From assembly GCF_013375935.1 (NCBI RefSeq), contig NZ_CP056117.1, forward strand, positions 4,650,001 to 4,714,000: a stretch of 64,000 nucleotides of DNA. Reading direction: 5' to 3'. Made by a program: the position numbers and the translations under genes. Below are positions 36,836-47,649 of this stretch, in pieces. The DNA comes from Enterobacter cloacae (GTDB lineage: Bacteria; Pseudomonadota; Gammaproteobacteria; Enterobacterales; Enterobacteriaceae). The notes beneath the pieces were generated by a model. It worked only from the letters and a program-made list of their open reading frames with translations. It had not been told where the DNA came from and ran no database searches. The stretch's first letter is position 1. Each line of letters begins with the position of its first letter.

Positions 36836-38512
36836 ATGCACCACGCCACACCGCTTATTACCACCATTGTTGGTGGACTTGTGCTCGCTTTTATTCTCGG
36901 CATGATTGCCAACAAACTGCGTATCTCCCCTCTCGTCGGCTATCTGTTAGCGGGTGTACTGGCGGGGCCCTTCACGCCCGGTTTCGTGGCAGATACCAAG
37001 CTGGCACCTGAACTGGCGGAATTAGGCGTGATCCTGCTGATGTTTGGCGTAGGTCTGCATTTTTCACTCAAGGATCTGATGGCGGTAAAGTCGATCGCCA
37101 TACCGGGAGCCATCGCCCAGATAGGGGTAGCGACGCTGCTGGGGATGGCGCTTTCCGCGGTGCTGGACTGGTCGCTGATGACCGGTATCGTATTTGGGCT
37201 GTGTCTTTCAACCGCCAGTACCGTGGTGCTGCTGCGCGCGCTTGAAGAGAGGCAGCTGATAGACAGCCAGCGCGGACAAATCGCGATAGGCTGGCTGATT
37301 GTGGAAGATCTGGTGATGGTGCTGACGCTGGTGCTGCTGCCCGCCGTCGCCGGAATGATGGAAAAAGACAACGTCGGCTTCGCCTCGCTGGCGCTGGATA
37401 TGAGCATTACCATCGGTAAGGTTGTCGCGTTTATCGCCATCATGATGCTGGTGGGCCGCCGTCTGGTGCCGTGGATCATGCCCCGCAGCGCCGCCACCGG
37501 TTCGCGTGAGCTATTTACGCTCTCCGTCCTTGCGCTGGCGCTGGGTATTGCCTTTGGCGCCGTAGAGCTGTTTGACGTCTCCTTCGCGCTGGGCGCGTTC
37601 TTTGCCGGGATGGTGCTGAACGAATCCGAGCTGAGCCACCGCGCCGCGCATGACACCCTGCCGCTGCGTGATGCGTTTGCGGTCCTGTTCTTTGTCTCCG
37701 TCGGGATGCTGTTTGACCCGATGGTGCTTATCCAGCAGCCGCTGGCCGTGCTGGGCACGCTGGCGATCATCATCTTTGGTAAGTCCGCTGCCGCCTTCTT
37801 CCTGGTGCGGATGTTCGGCCACTCGCCGCGTACGGCGCTGACCATTGCCGCCAGCCTGGCGCAGATTGGCGAGTTTGCCTTTATTCTGGCCGGTCTGGGT
37901 ATGGCGTTAGACCTGCTGCCGCAGGCGGGACAAAACCTGGTGCTGGCGGGGGCGATCCTCTCCATCATGCTCAACCCGGTGCTGTTTGCCCTGCTGGAGA
38001 AATACCTCGAGAAGACCGAAACCCTCGAAGAGCAGACCCTGGAAGAGGCGATCGAGGAGGAAAAGCAGATCCCCGTGGATATCTGCAACCACGCGCTGCT
38101 GGTCGGTTTTGGCCGCGTCGGCAGCCTGCTGGGTGAGAAGCTAATCGAGCAGGGTATTCCGCTGGTGGTCATTGAAACCTCCCGTACCCGCGTGGACGAG
38201 CTGCGCGAGCGCGGTATCCGTGCGGTGCTCGGCAATGCGGCGAACGAAGAGATTATGAATCTCGCGCACCTCGACTGCGCCCGCTGGCTGCTGCTGACCA
38301 TTCCGAACGGCTATGAGGCCGGCGAGATTGTGGCCACGGCGCGAGAGAAATGCCCGAATATTGAGATTATTGCCCGCGCCCATTATGACGACGAAGTGGA
38401 GTACATTACCGAGCGCGGCGCGAATCAGGTGGTGATGGGCGAGCGTGAGATCGCGAACACGATGCTGACGCTGCTGGCGAAACCGCCGGTTGCTGAGGCG
38501 GTGACGGGTTAA
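36836..38512 (+). CDS. ybaL: Putative cation/proton antiporter YbaL (CPA2 family)
   Basis: A 558-residue protein with about twelve helices of the Na+/H+ exchanger fold (residues about 5-390) and a C-terminal RCK/TrkA-N domain (about 415-535) with the nucleotide-binding start HALLVGFGRVGSLLGEKL. It resembles KefB/KefC and RosB. It probably exchanges K+ or Na+ for H+; the physiological role is uncertain. The ribosome binding site AAAGGAG is strong. An AT-rich promoter region of about 200 bases precedes it. Confidence 0.92.
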   Translation: MHHATPLITTIVGGLVLAFILGMIANKLRISPLVGYLLAGVLAGPFTPGFVADTKLAPELAELGVILLMFGVGLHFSLKDLMAVKSIAIPGAIAQIGVATLLGMALSAVLDWSLMTGIVFGLCLSTASTVVLLRALEERQLIDSQRGQIAIGWLIVEDLVMVLTLVLLPAVAGMMEKDNVGFASLALDMSITIGKVVAFIAIMMLVGRRLVPWIMPRSAATGSRELFTLSVLALALGIAFGAVELFDVSFALGAFFAGMVLNESELSHRAAHDTLPLRDAFAVLFFVSVGMLFDPMVLIQQPLAVLGTLAIIIFGKSAAAFFLVRMFGHSPRTALTIAASLAQIGEFAFILAGLGMALDLLPQAGQNLVLAGAILSIMLNPVLFALLEKYLEKTETLEEQTLEEAIEEEKQIPVDICNHALLVGFGRVGSLLGEKLIEQGIPLVVIETSRTRVDELRERGIRAVLGNAANEEIMNLAHLDCARWLLLTIPNGYEAGEIVATAREKCPNIEIIARAHYDDEVEYITERGANQVVMGEREIANTMLTLLAKPPVAEAVTG

Positions 38513-38526
38513 GTTTTGCGGCGGAT

Positions 38527-38619
38527 CCCCTAACCCCGCCCTCTCCCCACAGGGGCGAGGGCGAAAAGACGGCTCTGTGCTATCCCCTCTCCCCTGTGGG
38601 GAGTGTTAGGGTGAGGGGT
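38527..38619. repeat. Paired inverted GGGAGAGGG-family repeats between ybaL and gsk
   Basis: Two units facing each other in a convergent gap: CCCCTAACCCCGCCCTCTCCCCAC with its pairing arm (38527-38561), then CCCCTCTCCCCTGTGGGGAGTG with TTAGGGTGAGGGG (38584-38619). Both share the CCCTAA/TTAGGG outer motif in opposite orientation, a BIME-like arrangement. Confidence 0.8.
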
Positions 38620-38625
38620 CAACTT

Positions 38626-39930
38626 TTACCTGTCCCAGTACGCCTCTTCGAGGCTGTCTTCCCGCTCCGGCAATCCGCGCGTTAAGCGCGGCGAATGCTG
38701 GTTCAGCACCTGATAACTCACGCGGTTCGCGTACTTACACACCTGCGCCAGCGAGGAGTAGGTCAGCCAGCTGAACCGGTGCTTGCTGGAGTTTGGCACG
38801 TTAGTTTTGTGGTAGGCGTTAGCGGTAATGTCGTGCAGCAGCGCGGCCAGCGCGCCATCGCCCGCGCCGTTGGTGTTCATGATCTTCTCAGGTCCGCCCA
38901 TATACGGTGCGATGTGGGAGAAAATGCGCAGCGGGTTGATGCAGTCTTTATGACGCATGGCGCGGCTGAACTCGTACTGGTTAAATTCGGCAATCGCTCC
39001 CGGCAGCAGCGGATGCTGGGTTTTGCGTTTGCTCTCCTCTTCCGTGAAGCCCGCCATGTACAGCCCGACCGGGCCGGCAGTGCAGAGCACCAGATCCACC
39101 CAGTCCAGCGCCTTATCAGACGCCAGCAGCGGATCGCTCTCGCCGGTCAACGCTTCGGCTTCTTCTTCGTTCATCGCCAGAATGGAGACGTGCTCTTTCA
39201 GGAAGGCCTGCCACCACTCCGGGTTGTCGGCGATGACAAATTTCGTGCCCAGCGTCAGCACCACCGGCACGTTGTATTTCTTCGCATACTCTACCGCCTT
39301 CATGGTCGCTTCCGGCATCGGCTCGCCCGGCTTGCAGCGCACCAGATAGGAGGTCAGCACCAGTGCAGACGCGCCCGCAATCACCTCTTCAGGAATGCTG
39401 TCAGCGCACAGCTGGTTCATATGGCCCGGGCTGATGGCAAACGTACGTTCGCCAGAATCGCTAATCAGCGTAAAGCAGCGGCCAATCGGCCCGTCAACGC
39501 CCTGCAGATAGTTCAGATCGGTACGGCTGGAGGTATTGCACAGGTAGCGGTAGGCATAGCCACCGATTTCGATATTGCTGCACATCACGCCGAGCAGGAC
39601 CGAGCGGTCATCAGCCAGTACGGAATAGTTGTGCATGGTGTTGCCGATGGTTCCGCCGGCAAACTGGTGGGTAATGAGATTTTCGCGCACCAGCTCCTGG
39701 TACAGCGCCTCGGCAACGTCGTCCTCAATCACCAGCGAGTGCCCGGCGCTCAGACCGTAACGTGCGACAAACGCATCATCCACTTTGGCTTCAATATCCA
39801 CCAGCGTCTGATCGATACCGACCACCCAGGCAGCGCTGGTTTCGCTTTCTGGCTGAATTTGCTGAAGCAGCGGATCGCGGGCATCGACAGGGAAATAGTG
39901 TTTGGACTTGCGTTTACCGGGAAATTTCAT
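38626..39930 (-). CDS. gsk: Inosine/guanosine kinase Gsk
   Basis: A 434-residue PfkB-type kinase, the same length as the E. coli enzyme, phosphorylating guanosine and inosine in purine salvage. The N-terminal substrate region (VVGIDQTLVDIEAKVDDAF), the FAGGTIGNTMHN segment and the C-terminal catalytic NTNGAGDGALAALL motif are visible. The start at 39930 (MKFPGKRKSK) is chosen over an upstream frame by family length. In E. coli the esterase gene aes lies between gsk and hemH; here only 62 bases separate them. Confidence 0.95.
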   Translation of the reverse strand: MKFPGKRKSKHYFPVDARDPLLQQIQPESETSAAWVVGIDQTLVDIEAKVDDAFVARYGLSAGHSLVIEDDVAEALYQELVRENLITHQFAGGTIGNTMHNYSVLADDRSVLLGVMCSNIEIGGYAYRYLCNTSSRTDLNYLQGVDGPIGRCFTLISDSGERTFAISPGHMNQLCADSIPEEVIAGASALVLTSYLVRCKPGEPMPEATMKAVEYAKKYNVPVVLTLGTKFVIADNPEWWQAFLKEHVSILAMNEEEAEALTGESDPLLASDKALDWVDLVLCTAGPVGLYMAGFTEEESKRKTQHPLLPGAIAEFNQYEFSRAMRHKDCINPLRIFSHIAPYMGGPEKIMNTNGAGDGALAALLHDITANAYHKTNVPNSSKHRFSWLTYSSLAQVCKYANRVSYQVLNQHSPRLTRGLPEREDSLEEAYWDR

Positions 39931-39992
39931 GGTCTGAACTGTGCATTGAATACGGGCCGGGAATGGTAGCACAAACCCGGCCGTTAACGCGA

Positions 39993-40955
39993 TCAGCGGC
40001 TGGTGGTGACCAGCGACACCATCATGTCAATGTGTTCAGGGGAGTCGTTAAGCGCCGGAATATACTCGTATTTTGTTCCGCCAGCCTCCATGAAGAACTC
40101 TTTGTTCTGGACGGCAATCTCCTCCAGCGTTTCCAGACAGTCCGCCGAGAAGCCCGGCGACATCACCTGAATATGCTTCACGCCCTTCTCGCCCAGCATC
40201 TTGAGGGTTTCATCGGTGTACGGGGTTAGCCACGGCTCGCGCCCAAAGCGCGACTGGAAGGTCATCATCACCTTCTCCGGCGGCAGGCCGAGGGCGGACA
40301 CCAGCTCGCGGGTGGTATCGCGACAGCGCTGGGGATAATCATCCCCTTCGTTAGCGAAACGCTGCGGAATGCCGTGATAGGAGAGCAGCAGCAGATCCGG
40401 CTCGCCGTGTTTTTCAAACGACGCGCGCGCGCTGCTGGCAAGGGCTTTAATATACAACTCGTTATCAGCGTAGTCGCGAATAAAGGTAACCCCCGGAATA
40501 CGGCGACGGGTCGCCAGAATGCGGGCCAGTTCGTCCCAGACTGCCGCTACCGTGGAGCAGGAGTACTGCGGATACAGGGCCAGCACCACAATATGCTCTA
40601 CGCCCTGGGCCAGCAGCGTGTCTACGGCGCTCTCCAGGGAGGGCTTGCCGTAGCTCATGCCGAGGGCTACGGGCATGTCCGGCAGGCGGGCGGCCAGCGC
40701 TTTCTCCTGACGACGGCTGTAGACCATCAGCGGCGAGCCCTCTTCCATCCACACGGACTGGTAGAGCTTTGCCACGCGCGGCGAACGAATCGGCAGAATG
40801 ACACCGCGCAGCAGTGGCCACCACAGCAGCCTTGGCGTATCCACGACGCGCGTGTCGCTTAAAAATTGTCGCAGGTAGCGTTTTACCGCCGCTGGAGTAG
40901 GTGCTTCTGGGGTACCCAGATTGGCAAGCAGGATGCCGGTTTTCGCCTGACTCAT
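39993..40955 (-). CDS. hemH: Ferrochelatase HemH
   Basis: A 320-residue enzyme that inserts Fe2+ into protoporphyrin IX at the last step of haem synthesis. The catalytic His is in [12 protein letters not shown]; the segments [16 protein letters not shown] and [16 protein letters not shown], with its conserved Glu residues, are typical. The length equals E. coli. It is cotranscribed in direction with adk and htpG upstream, the conserved order htpG-adk-hemH. Confidence 0.97.
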   Translation of the reverse strand: MSQAKTGILLANLGTPEAPTPAAVKRYLRQFLSDTRVVDTPRLLWWPLLRGVILPIRSPRVAKLYQSVWMEEGSPLMVYSRRQEKALAARLPDMPVALGMSYGKPSLESAVDTLLAQGVEHIVVLALYPQYSCSTVAAVWDELARILATRRRIPGVTFIRDYADNELYIKALASSARASFEKHGEPDLLLLSYHGIPQRFANEGDDYPQRCRDTTRELVSALGLPPEKVMMTFQSRFGREPWLTPYTDETLKMLGEKGVKHIQVMSPGFSADCLETLEEIAVQNKEFFMEAGGTKYEYIPALNDSPEHIDMMVSLVTTSR

Positions 40956-41079
40956 TCACGCCTCTTAACCATTTGATAGGTTGTCAATTGTAGCGGAAAT
41001 GCGTTTAAACGAAACCCATTGCTGTAATAGGTAAGATGAGAATTTTTCTCACCCGGGAGTCCGGGTGAGAGGGATGCCG

Positions 41080-41757
<678 letters not shown>

Positions 41758-41859
41758 TCAAAAGCGCTAAACAATACCACCAGAACGGGTATCGCTCAAG
41801 GAAGGCGGGGAAGCTGAAACGGTTAACGGGGGGAGATTATTTGGGGGAGTGCGAGAATG

Positions 41860-41943
41860 CCCCCTCACCCTAACCCTCTCCCCAAAGGGGAGAGGGGACG
41901 ATTATACCCTCTCCCCTTTGGGGAGAGGGCCAGGGTGAGGGGC
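41860..41943. repeat. Paired inverted GGGAGAGGG-family repeats upstream of adk / after htpG
   Basis: Two near-identical units in opposite orientation. Unit one (41860-41896) begins CCCCTCACCCTAACCCTCTC; unit two (41907-41943) ends GGCCAGGGTGAGGGGC. Each has an internal CCCTCTCCCC/GGGGAGAGGG hairpin, so the whole 84 bases is a large palindrome. It separates htpG from adk on the same strand, so it may uncouple their transcripts. Confidence 0.85.
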
Positions 41944-41953
41944 AGGTGTTGAA

Positions 41954-43828
41954 TTACGCCAGCAGCAGCGCATTCACGCGTTTAATGAACAGGTTAGGAT
42001 CTTCCAGCGTGCCGCGCTCGGCCAGCAGAGACTGATCCAGCAGCAGTTCAACCCACTCGGCTAAGCGCGCGTCGTCCTGGGTATCCGCCGCGCGTTTCAC
42101 CAGCGGATGATCCGGGTTCAGCTCGAAGATATATTTCACTTCCGGCACCGCCTGGCCCGCCGCGGCGAACAGTTTCGCCATCTGGGTGCTCATTTCATCC
42201 GCATCGGTCGTGACGATGGCCGGGGTATCGGTCAGACGGTGCGTGAAGCGCACCTCTTTAACGCGGTCGCCCAGCAGGGTTTTCACGCGCTCAACGAACG
42301 GCTCCAGCGCCTTCTCGGCTTCTTTCGCGCTTTCATCCACCTCGTCCGCCAGCTTGTCGATAGATTCGTCGGCTTTGGCAACGGACTGGAAGGATTTACC
42401 GTCGAACTCGGTCAGGTAGTTCATCATCCATTCGTCGATGCGGTCAGAAAGCAGCAGCACTTCGATGCCTTTCTTACGCAGCAGCTCCAGATGCGGGCTG
42501 CTCTTCGCTGCCGCGTAGCTGTCGGCAGTGATGTAGTAGATCTTCTCCTGCCCTTCCTTCATGCGGGAGACGTACTCTTCCAGCGACACGGTCTGCGCGG
42601 ATGAGTCGTTGTGCGTAGAGGCGAAGCGCAGCAGCTTAGCGATAGCCTCCACGTTCGCGGTGTCTTCCGCCGGGCCTTCTTTCAGCACCAGGCCGAACTG
42701 TTTCCAGAAGGTCTGGTATTTTTCCGCATCGTCTTTCGCCAGTTTTTCCAGCATCTGCAGCGCACGTTTGGTCAGGGCGTTACGCAGGTTACGGGTGACG
42801 GTGCTGTCCTGCAAAATTTCACGGGAGACGTTCAGCGGCAGATCGTTGGAATCTATCAGGCCACGTACAAAGCGCAGGTAGTTCGGCATGAACTGCTCGG
42901 CATCGTCCATAATGAACACGCGCTGCACGTACAGCTTCAGGCCGTGCTTGTGATCGCGGTTCCACATGTCCCACGGCGCCTGCGCAGGGATATACAGCAG
43001 GCTGGTGTACTCCTGCTTGCCTTCCACGCGGTTGTGGCTCCAGGTCAGCGGATCGGTAAAGTCGTGGGCGATGTGCTTGTAGAACTCGTTGTATTCTTCG
43101 TCTTTAATCTCAGACTTGCTGCGCGTCCACAGCGCCTGGGCCTTGTTGATTTTCTCCCAGGAAACCACGGTTTCACCGTCTTTTTCTTCCTGTTTTTCAA
43201 TCTCTACCGGCAGCGCAATGTGGTCGGAATATTTGCTGATGATGGAGCGCACGCGCCAGTCGTTCAGGAAATCATCTTCGCCTTCACGCAGGTGCAGGGT
43301 GATTTCGGTGCCGCGATCCGCTTTGGTGATGTCATCAACGGTGTATTCGCCTTCCCCTTTGGATTCCCACAGCACGCCGTTCTCGGCGCTATCGCCCGCC
43401 GCACGGGTCCGCACGGTGACTTTGTCCGCCACGATGAACGCCGAGTAGAAGCCAACGCCGAACTGGCCGATCAGCTGGCTGTCTTTCGCCTGGTCAGAGC
43501 CCATGGACTCGAGGAACGCTTTGGTGCCGGATTTAGCGATGGTCCCGAGATGGTCGATCACCTCGTCGCGGTTCATACCAATACCGTTATCGGCAATGGT
43601 CAGGGTGCGGTTCTCTTTATTGAAAGAGACGCGCACGCGCAGCTCGCCGTCGCCTTCATACAGATCCGGGTTGGACAGCGCGCGGAAGCGCAGCTTGTCC
43701 GCCGCATCGGAGGCGTTGGAAATCAGCTCGCGCAGGAAAATTTCTTTGTTGGAATACAGGGAATGGATCATCAGATGCAGAAGCTGTTTTACTTCTGACT
43801 GGAAACCACGGGTTTCTTGTCCTTTCAT
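41954..43828 (-). CDS. htpG: Molecular chaperone HtpG (Hsp90)
   Basis: A 624-residue Hsp90. The N-terminal GHKL ATPase domain (about 1-215) has the catalytic Glu in [18 protein letters not shown], the DNGIGM motif and [12 protein letters not shown] middle client-binding domain and C-terminal dimerisation domain follow. There is no MEEVD tail, as in bacteria. It is expressed from a clear sigma-32 promoter at 43881-43909. The length equals E. coli HtpG. Confidence 0.98.
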   Translation of the reverse strand: MKGQETRGFQSEVKQLLHLMIHSLYSNKEIFLRELISNASDAADKLRFRALSNPDLYEGDGELRVRVSFNKENRTLTIADNGIGMNRDEVIDHLGTIAKSGTKAFLESMGSDQAKDSQLIGQFGVGFYSAFIVADKVTVRTRAAGDSAENGVLWESKGEGEYTVDDITKADRGTEITLHLREGEDDFLNDWRVRSIISKYSDHIALPVEIEKQEEKDGETVVSWEKINKAQALWTRSKSEIKDEEYNEFYKHIAHDFTDPLTWSHNRVEGKQEYTSLLYIPAQAPWDMWNRDHKHGLKLYVQRVFIMDDAEQFMPNYLRFVRGLIDSNDLPLNVSREILQDSTVTRNLRNALTKRALQMLEKLAKDDAEKYQTFWKQFGLVLKEGPAEDTANVEAIAKLLRFASTHNDSSAQTVSLEEYVSRMKEGQEKIYYITADSYAAAKSSPHLELLRKKGIEVLLLSDRIDEWMMNYLTEFDGKSFQSVAKADESIDKLADEVDESAKEAEKALEPFVERVKTLLGDRVKEVRFTHRLTDTPAIVTTDADEMSTQMAKLFAAAGQAVPEVKYIFELNPDHPLVKRAADTQDDARLAEWVELLLDQSLLAERGTLEDPNLFIKRVNALLLA

Positions 43829-43880
43829 CTAAGTCGACCTCAACAATGCCATTTAATGGGGTTGTAAAACGTTGAGTGAG

Positions 43881-43909
43881 AGATGGGGATAAGGGGGGAA
43901 ATTTTCAAG
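43881..43909 (-). promoter_or_regulatory. Sigma-32 heat-shock promoter of htpG
   Basis: On the minus strand the -35 CTTGAAA (43909-43903) and -10 CCCCATCT (43888-43881) are separated by 14 bases. This is an essentially consensus RpoH promoter about 50 bases upstream of the htpG start. Confidence 0.9.
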
Positions 43910-43938
43910 CGGAGGCCGCGCGCGCAGCCTCCGTTTGG

Positions 43939-44543
43939 TCAGAAAATAATCTTGTGGCGTCCGGCCAGAGAGTGCGACAGCGTGGTGCCGTCGACCATCT
44001 CCAGCTCACCGCCAACCGGCACGCCGTGGGCGATGCGGCTGGCGTCAACGCCGTACTGCGCGCACAGCTCGGCGATATAGTTGGCCGTGGCTTCCCCTTC
44101 CACCGTTGGGTTGGTGGCGAGAATCACCTCTTTGATCGTTTCCGATTCAAGGCGCTGTTCCAGGCGATCGAGACCGATATCGTCCGGGCCGATGCCGTCC
44201 AGCGGGGAGAGATGCCCCATCAGCACGAAATAGCGGCCGGAAAACTGCCCGGTTTGCTCAATGGCGTAGATGTCCGCCGGACTCTCCACCACGCAAATCT
44301 GGCCGTTTTCCTGACGGCGCGGGTTCGTGCAGATGTTACACACGTCCTGCTCGGTAAAGGTACGGCAGTCCGCACAGTGACCAATTTCTGACATGGCGCG
44401 GGTCAGAGCCTGCGCCAGGCGCATCCCGCCGCTGCGGTCGCGCTGCAATAGCGTAAACGCCATGCGCTGCGCCGACTTCGGGCCAACGCCCGGCAGGCAG
44501 CGCAGCGCTTCCATTAACTGCGTGAGCAGCGGACTGGTTTGCA

Positions 44544-44544
<1 letters not shown>
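43939..44544 (-). CDS. recR: Recombination mediator RecR
   Basis: A 201-residue protein of the RecFOR pathway, which loads RecA on gapped DNA. It has an N-terminal helix-hairpin-helix ([13 protein letters not shown]), a four-cysteine zinc finger (CADCRTF then CNICTNPRR), a Toprim domain ([34 protein letters not shown]) and a C-terminal Walker-like tail. Its ATG shares one base with the ybaB stop (TGATG), so they are translationally coupled. Confidence 0.97.
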
Positions 44545-44897
<353 letters not shown>

Positions 44898-44929
44898 TTA
44901 AGGATTACAACCGTAAGTCAGACTCACGA

Positions 44930-46858
44930 TCAAATGGGGCGAATACTCTCTTCATCCAGGTCCGCGTCGAAGAACCGTCGCAGGGTCTGGATGTTGTTAT
45001 CCGCGATAATCGACTCGCGCGCCTGCGCGAGCTTCTCTTCATAAATGGCCTGTCGCCACTCCAGCGGCGTGCGCACCGCCGGATTATCATCTTCAATGAT
45101 AGTCAATTCAACCGGCGAGCCCTGCAATGTGGCGAGCGCCTCGGCCAGCGCCTTTTGTGCGCCGGGGGAATTGAGGTGCCGCTGGCCCGGGCGCAGGTGC
45201 AGACGCACCTGATTGCCGTCCTGCTCTTTCCAGGCGTTCAGCGCGACCTGCTCCACCAGCTTCGGCAGCTGAAGTTTACTGACCTCAGCGGCCCAGGCGT
45301 CGCGCTCGATGGACTCTTCGGCCAGCTTCGCGGACAGCTCCGGCGTTTTTTCATGCTCCAGCGCCTTTTTCAGCGCCTTCGGCGTGGCGACCACTTCCTT
45401 GACCGTTTCAACAACGGTGGTCGCCTTCCAGCGGTAAGCCTCTTCTTTTGCCGGGGCTTTCTGCTCGAGCGCGGACGGCGCCGGACGCGACTGCACGCGC
45501 TCCGTTACCGAGGCCAGTCGTTCAAGCGCGGCGTTGTTCACCGGCCGCGCTCTTCCTGGCGCTGCCGGTTCACTCTTTTTTGGTTTGGTTGCTCCCTGCG
45601 CACGCTGCAGCTGGCTTCGTGCGGCAAGCACCGAACTGGTGGCATCCGACAGCGGCACGTTTTGCGGCGGAGGCGGCGTCGGCTGCGGTGGCACCTGCTG
45701 CGGTGACATCACCGCGGTCGGGGCGACCGGCGCAAAAGACTGCCTGGGAGCTTCCGGCTCCGGCAACGGCATGCGCGGATGGAAGGCCAGCGCGCGCAGC
45801 AGCGTCATTTCAACGCCCATCCGGCGATCCGGTGCAAACGGCAGCTCTTTGCGGCCAATCAGCAGCGTCTGATAATAAAGCTGTACGTCAGCCGGCGGCA
45901 CGGTTCGCGCAAGTTCACGCATCCGCTGTTCAATGGTCGCCATGTCCGCGCCGATGGCCGACGGAGACAGCTGCAGCATCGCCACGCGGTGCAGCAGGCT
46001 GAGCATCTCGACCAGCAGCGCTTCCCATTCAACGCCACGGGCAGCGGCGGCGTTGACGAGCGACATCACCCGCTCACCGTTGGCGGCAATCATCGCTTCG
46101 ATAAGCGAGAGCGCCTGGTCGTCATCCAGCGTGCCGAGCATGGTGCTGACCGCGTCGGTAGAAAGTTTACCGTCACCGCTGGAAATGGCCTGGTCGGTGA
46201 GGCTCAGCGCATCACGCAGGCTGCCGTCAGCCGCGCGGGCCAGCAGCTGAAGCGCGCGCGGCTCGTGGACAATCTTCTCTTCATCGAGAATGTGCTCAAG
46301 CTGAGCGCGGATCTGCTCGACGTCCAGCGCCTTCAGGTGGAACTGCAGGCAGCGCGACAGGATCGTGACCGGCAGCTTTTGCGGATCGGTGGTCGCCAGC
46401 AGGAACTTCACGTGCGCAGGCGGCTCTTCCAGCGTTTTCAGCAGGGCGTTAAAGCTGTGGCGCGACAGCATGTGCACTTCATCGATCAGATAGACCTTGA
46501 AGCGGCCGCGCGCCGGGGCGTACTGCACGTTGTCGAGCAGATCGCGGGTGTCTTCCACCTTGGTGCGCGAGGCGGCGTCAATCTCGATCAGATCGACAAA
46601 ACGCCCCTGCTCGATCTCGCGGCAGTTATCGCATACGCCGCACGGGGTGGCGGTGATCCCGGTTTCGCAGTTCAGACCTTTTGCCAGCAGGCGGGCAATA
46701 GAGGTTTTACCGACGCCGCGGGTGCCGGAAAAAAGATAGGCGTGATGGATGCGACCTAGCGACAAGCCGTTCGCCAGGGCCGTCAGCACATGTTCCTGAC
46801 CGACAACGTCAGCAAAGGTTTGTGGTCGCCATTTACGGGCTAACACCTGATAACTCAT
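44930..46858 (-). CDS. dnaX: DNA polymerase III tau/gamma subunit DnaX
   Basis: A 642-residue tau protein of the clamp loader. It has an AAA+ domain with Walker A GTRGVGKTS, a four-cysteine zinc module (CGVCDNCREIEQG region), Walker B IDEVHMLS and SRC box SRCLQF. A Pro-rich linker (about 370-400) leads to the DnaB- and polymerase-binding C-terminal domains. A programmed -1 frameshift yields the shorter gamma subunit (see 45570). The start at 46858 (MSYQVLARKWRP) follows the family rather than an ATG five codons upstream. Confidence 0.97.
   Translation of the reverse strand: MSYQVLARKWRPQTFADVVGQEHVLTALANGLSLGRIHHAYLFSGTRGVGKTSIARLLAKGLNCETGITATPCGVCDNCREIEQGRFVDLIEIDAASRTKVEDTRDLLDNVQYAPARGRFKVYLIDEVHMLSRHSFNALLKTLEEPPAHVKFLLATTDPQKLPVTILSRCLQFHLKALDVEQIRAQLEHILDEEKIVHEPRALQLLARAADGSLRDALSLTDQAISSGDGKLSTDAVSTMLGTLDDDQALSLIEAMIAANGERVMSLVNAAAARGVEWEALLVEMLSLLHRVAMLQLSPSAIGADMATIEQRMRELARTVPPADVQLYYQTLLIGRKELPFAPDRRMGVEMTLLRALAFHPRMPLPEPEAPRQSFAPVAPTAVMSPQQVPPQPTPPPPQNVPLSDATSSVLAARSQLQRAQGATKPKKSEPAAPGRARPVNNAALERLASVTERVQSRPAPSALEQKAPAKEEAYRWKATTVVETVKEVVATPKALKKALEHEKTPELSAKLAEESIERDAWAAEVSKLQLPKLVEQVALNAWKEQDGNQVRLHLRPGQRHLNSPGAQKALAEALATLQGSPVELTIIEDDNPAVRTPLEWRQAIYEEKLAQARESIIADNNIQTLRRFFDADLDEESIRPI
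45570..45597 (-). promoter_or_regulatory. Programmed -1 frameshift signal in dnaX (gamma subunit)
   Basis: On the minus strand a Shine-Dalgarno-like AGGGAG (45597-45592) lies 10 bases before the slippery heptamer AAAAAAG (45581-45575). A -1 slip gives GAG then TGA (45572-45570), making a 429-residue gamma protein ending KKE. A GC-rich stem-loop (CCGGC...GCCGG) follows. All three elements match the E. coli system. Confidence 0.92.
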
Positions 46859-46946
46859 GGGCAGGCTCTGCAACGCTGGAAGGTGAATTAATGGAGGGGA
46901 ATGCTATCACAACCTCACCCATTGAGCGAGGTTGTGAGAAACGGGA

Positions 46947-47498
46947 TTAATGACCCGGGAATGGCACCAGGCTGTAGCTGGTAATGCCCTGTTTTTCCAG
47001 GCGCTGTTCGCCGCCAAGATCGAACAGGTTGATGATGAATGCCGCGTCGGTCACTTCACCACCCAGACGACGGATCAGCTTCACGGTCGCTTCGATAGTA
47101 CCGCCGGTTGCCAGCAGATCGTCCACCACCAGCACTTTGTCGCCTGGCTTGATAGCGTCAACGTGGATTTCCAGCTGATCGGTGCCGTACTCCAGCTCGT
47201 AGCTCTCAGCGATGGTTTCACGCGGCAGTTTGCGCGGCTTACGCACCGGCACAAAGCCCACACCCATTGCCAGCGCAACCGGAGCGCCAAACAGGAAGCC
47301 ACGGGCTTCGGTACCTACTACTTTGGTGATCCCGGCGTTTTTATAACGCTCGACCAGCAGTTCAATGCTGAGCGCGTACGCTTTCGGGTCTTCCAGCAAG
47401 CTGGTGACATCGCGGAAAAGAATGCCAGGTTTCGGATAGTCCTGGATACTTTTGATGCTGTTTTTCAGATATTCAAGCTGCTGTGCAGTTGCGGTCAT
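46947..47498 (-). CDS. apt: Adenine phosphoribosyltransferase
   Basis: A 183-residue type I phosphoribosyltransferase that makes AMP from adenine and PRPP. The PRPP-binding motif [16 protein letters not shown] is at about residues 123-138. The start at 47498 ([12 protein letters not shown]) gives the same length as the E. coli enzyme; the open frame extends 18 codons further upstream. It lies directly upstream of dnaX, in the same direction. Confidence 0.96.
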   Translation of the reverse strand: MTATAQQLEYLKNSIKSIQDYPKPGILFRDVTSLLEDPKAYALSIELLVERYKNAGITKVVGTEARGFLFGAPVALAMGVGFVPVRKPRKLPRETIAESYELEYGTDQLEIHVDAIKPGDKVLVVDDLLATGGTIEATVKLIRRLGGEVTDAAFIINLFDLGGEQRLEKQGITSYSLVPFPGH

Positions 47499-47649
47499 CG
47501 GTTTGTGCCTAAATGAAACAGTGTTACTCACGGCGCGCGACGAGTCGGTCAAAGTAAAAGTTGTTTAACCTTTGACCAGGCGCACCTGTGCTCGAAAACG
47601 GTCGAATTTACTGGCTGTGCGCCATAATTGCAACAGCCATGATGAGGCT

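Noticed and set aside
36940..38301. A 453-codon open frame on the minus strand
   Set aside because: It lies wholly opposite ybaL, is rich in Ser/Arg/Pro with no domain, and is the usual shadow of a GC-rich gene.
38695..39969. A 424-codon open frame on the plus strand
   Set aside because: Antisense to gsk, with no recognisable motif and no ribosome binding site.
41048..41069. The CTCACCCGG/CCGGGTGAG hairpin after adk as a canonical terminator
   Set aside because: On the adk strand it is followed by an A run rather than a U run, so it lacks the usual terminator signature; it may still be a stabilising stem.
42611..43798. A 395-codon open frame on the plus strand
   Set aside because: Antisense to htpG; composition is Val/Phe/Arg/His-rich with no family resemblance.
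45779..46759. A 326-codon open frame on the plus strand
   Set aside because: Antisense to the AAA+ region of dnaX; a shadow of the conserved gene.
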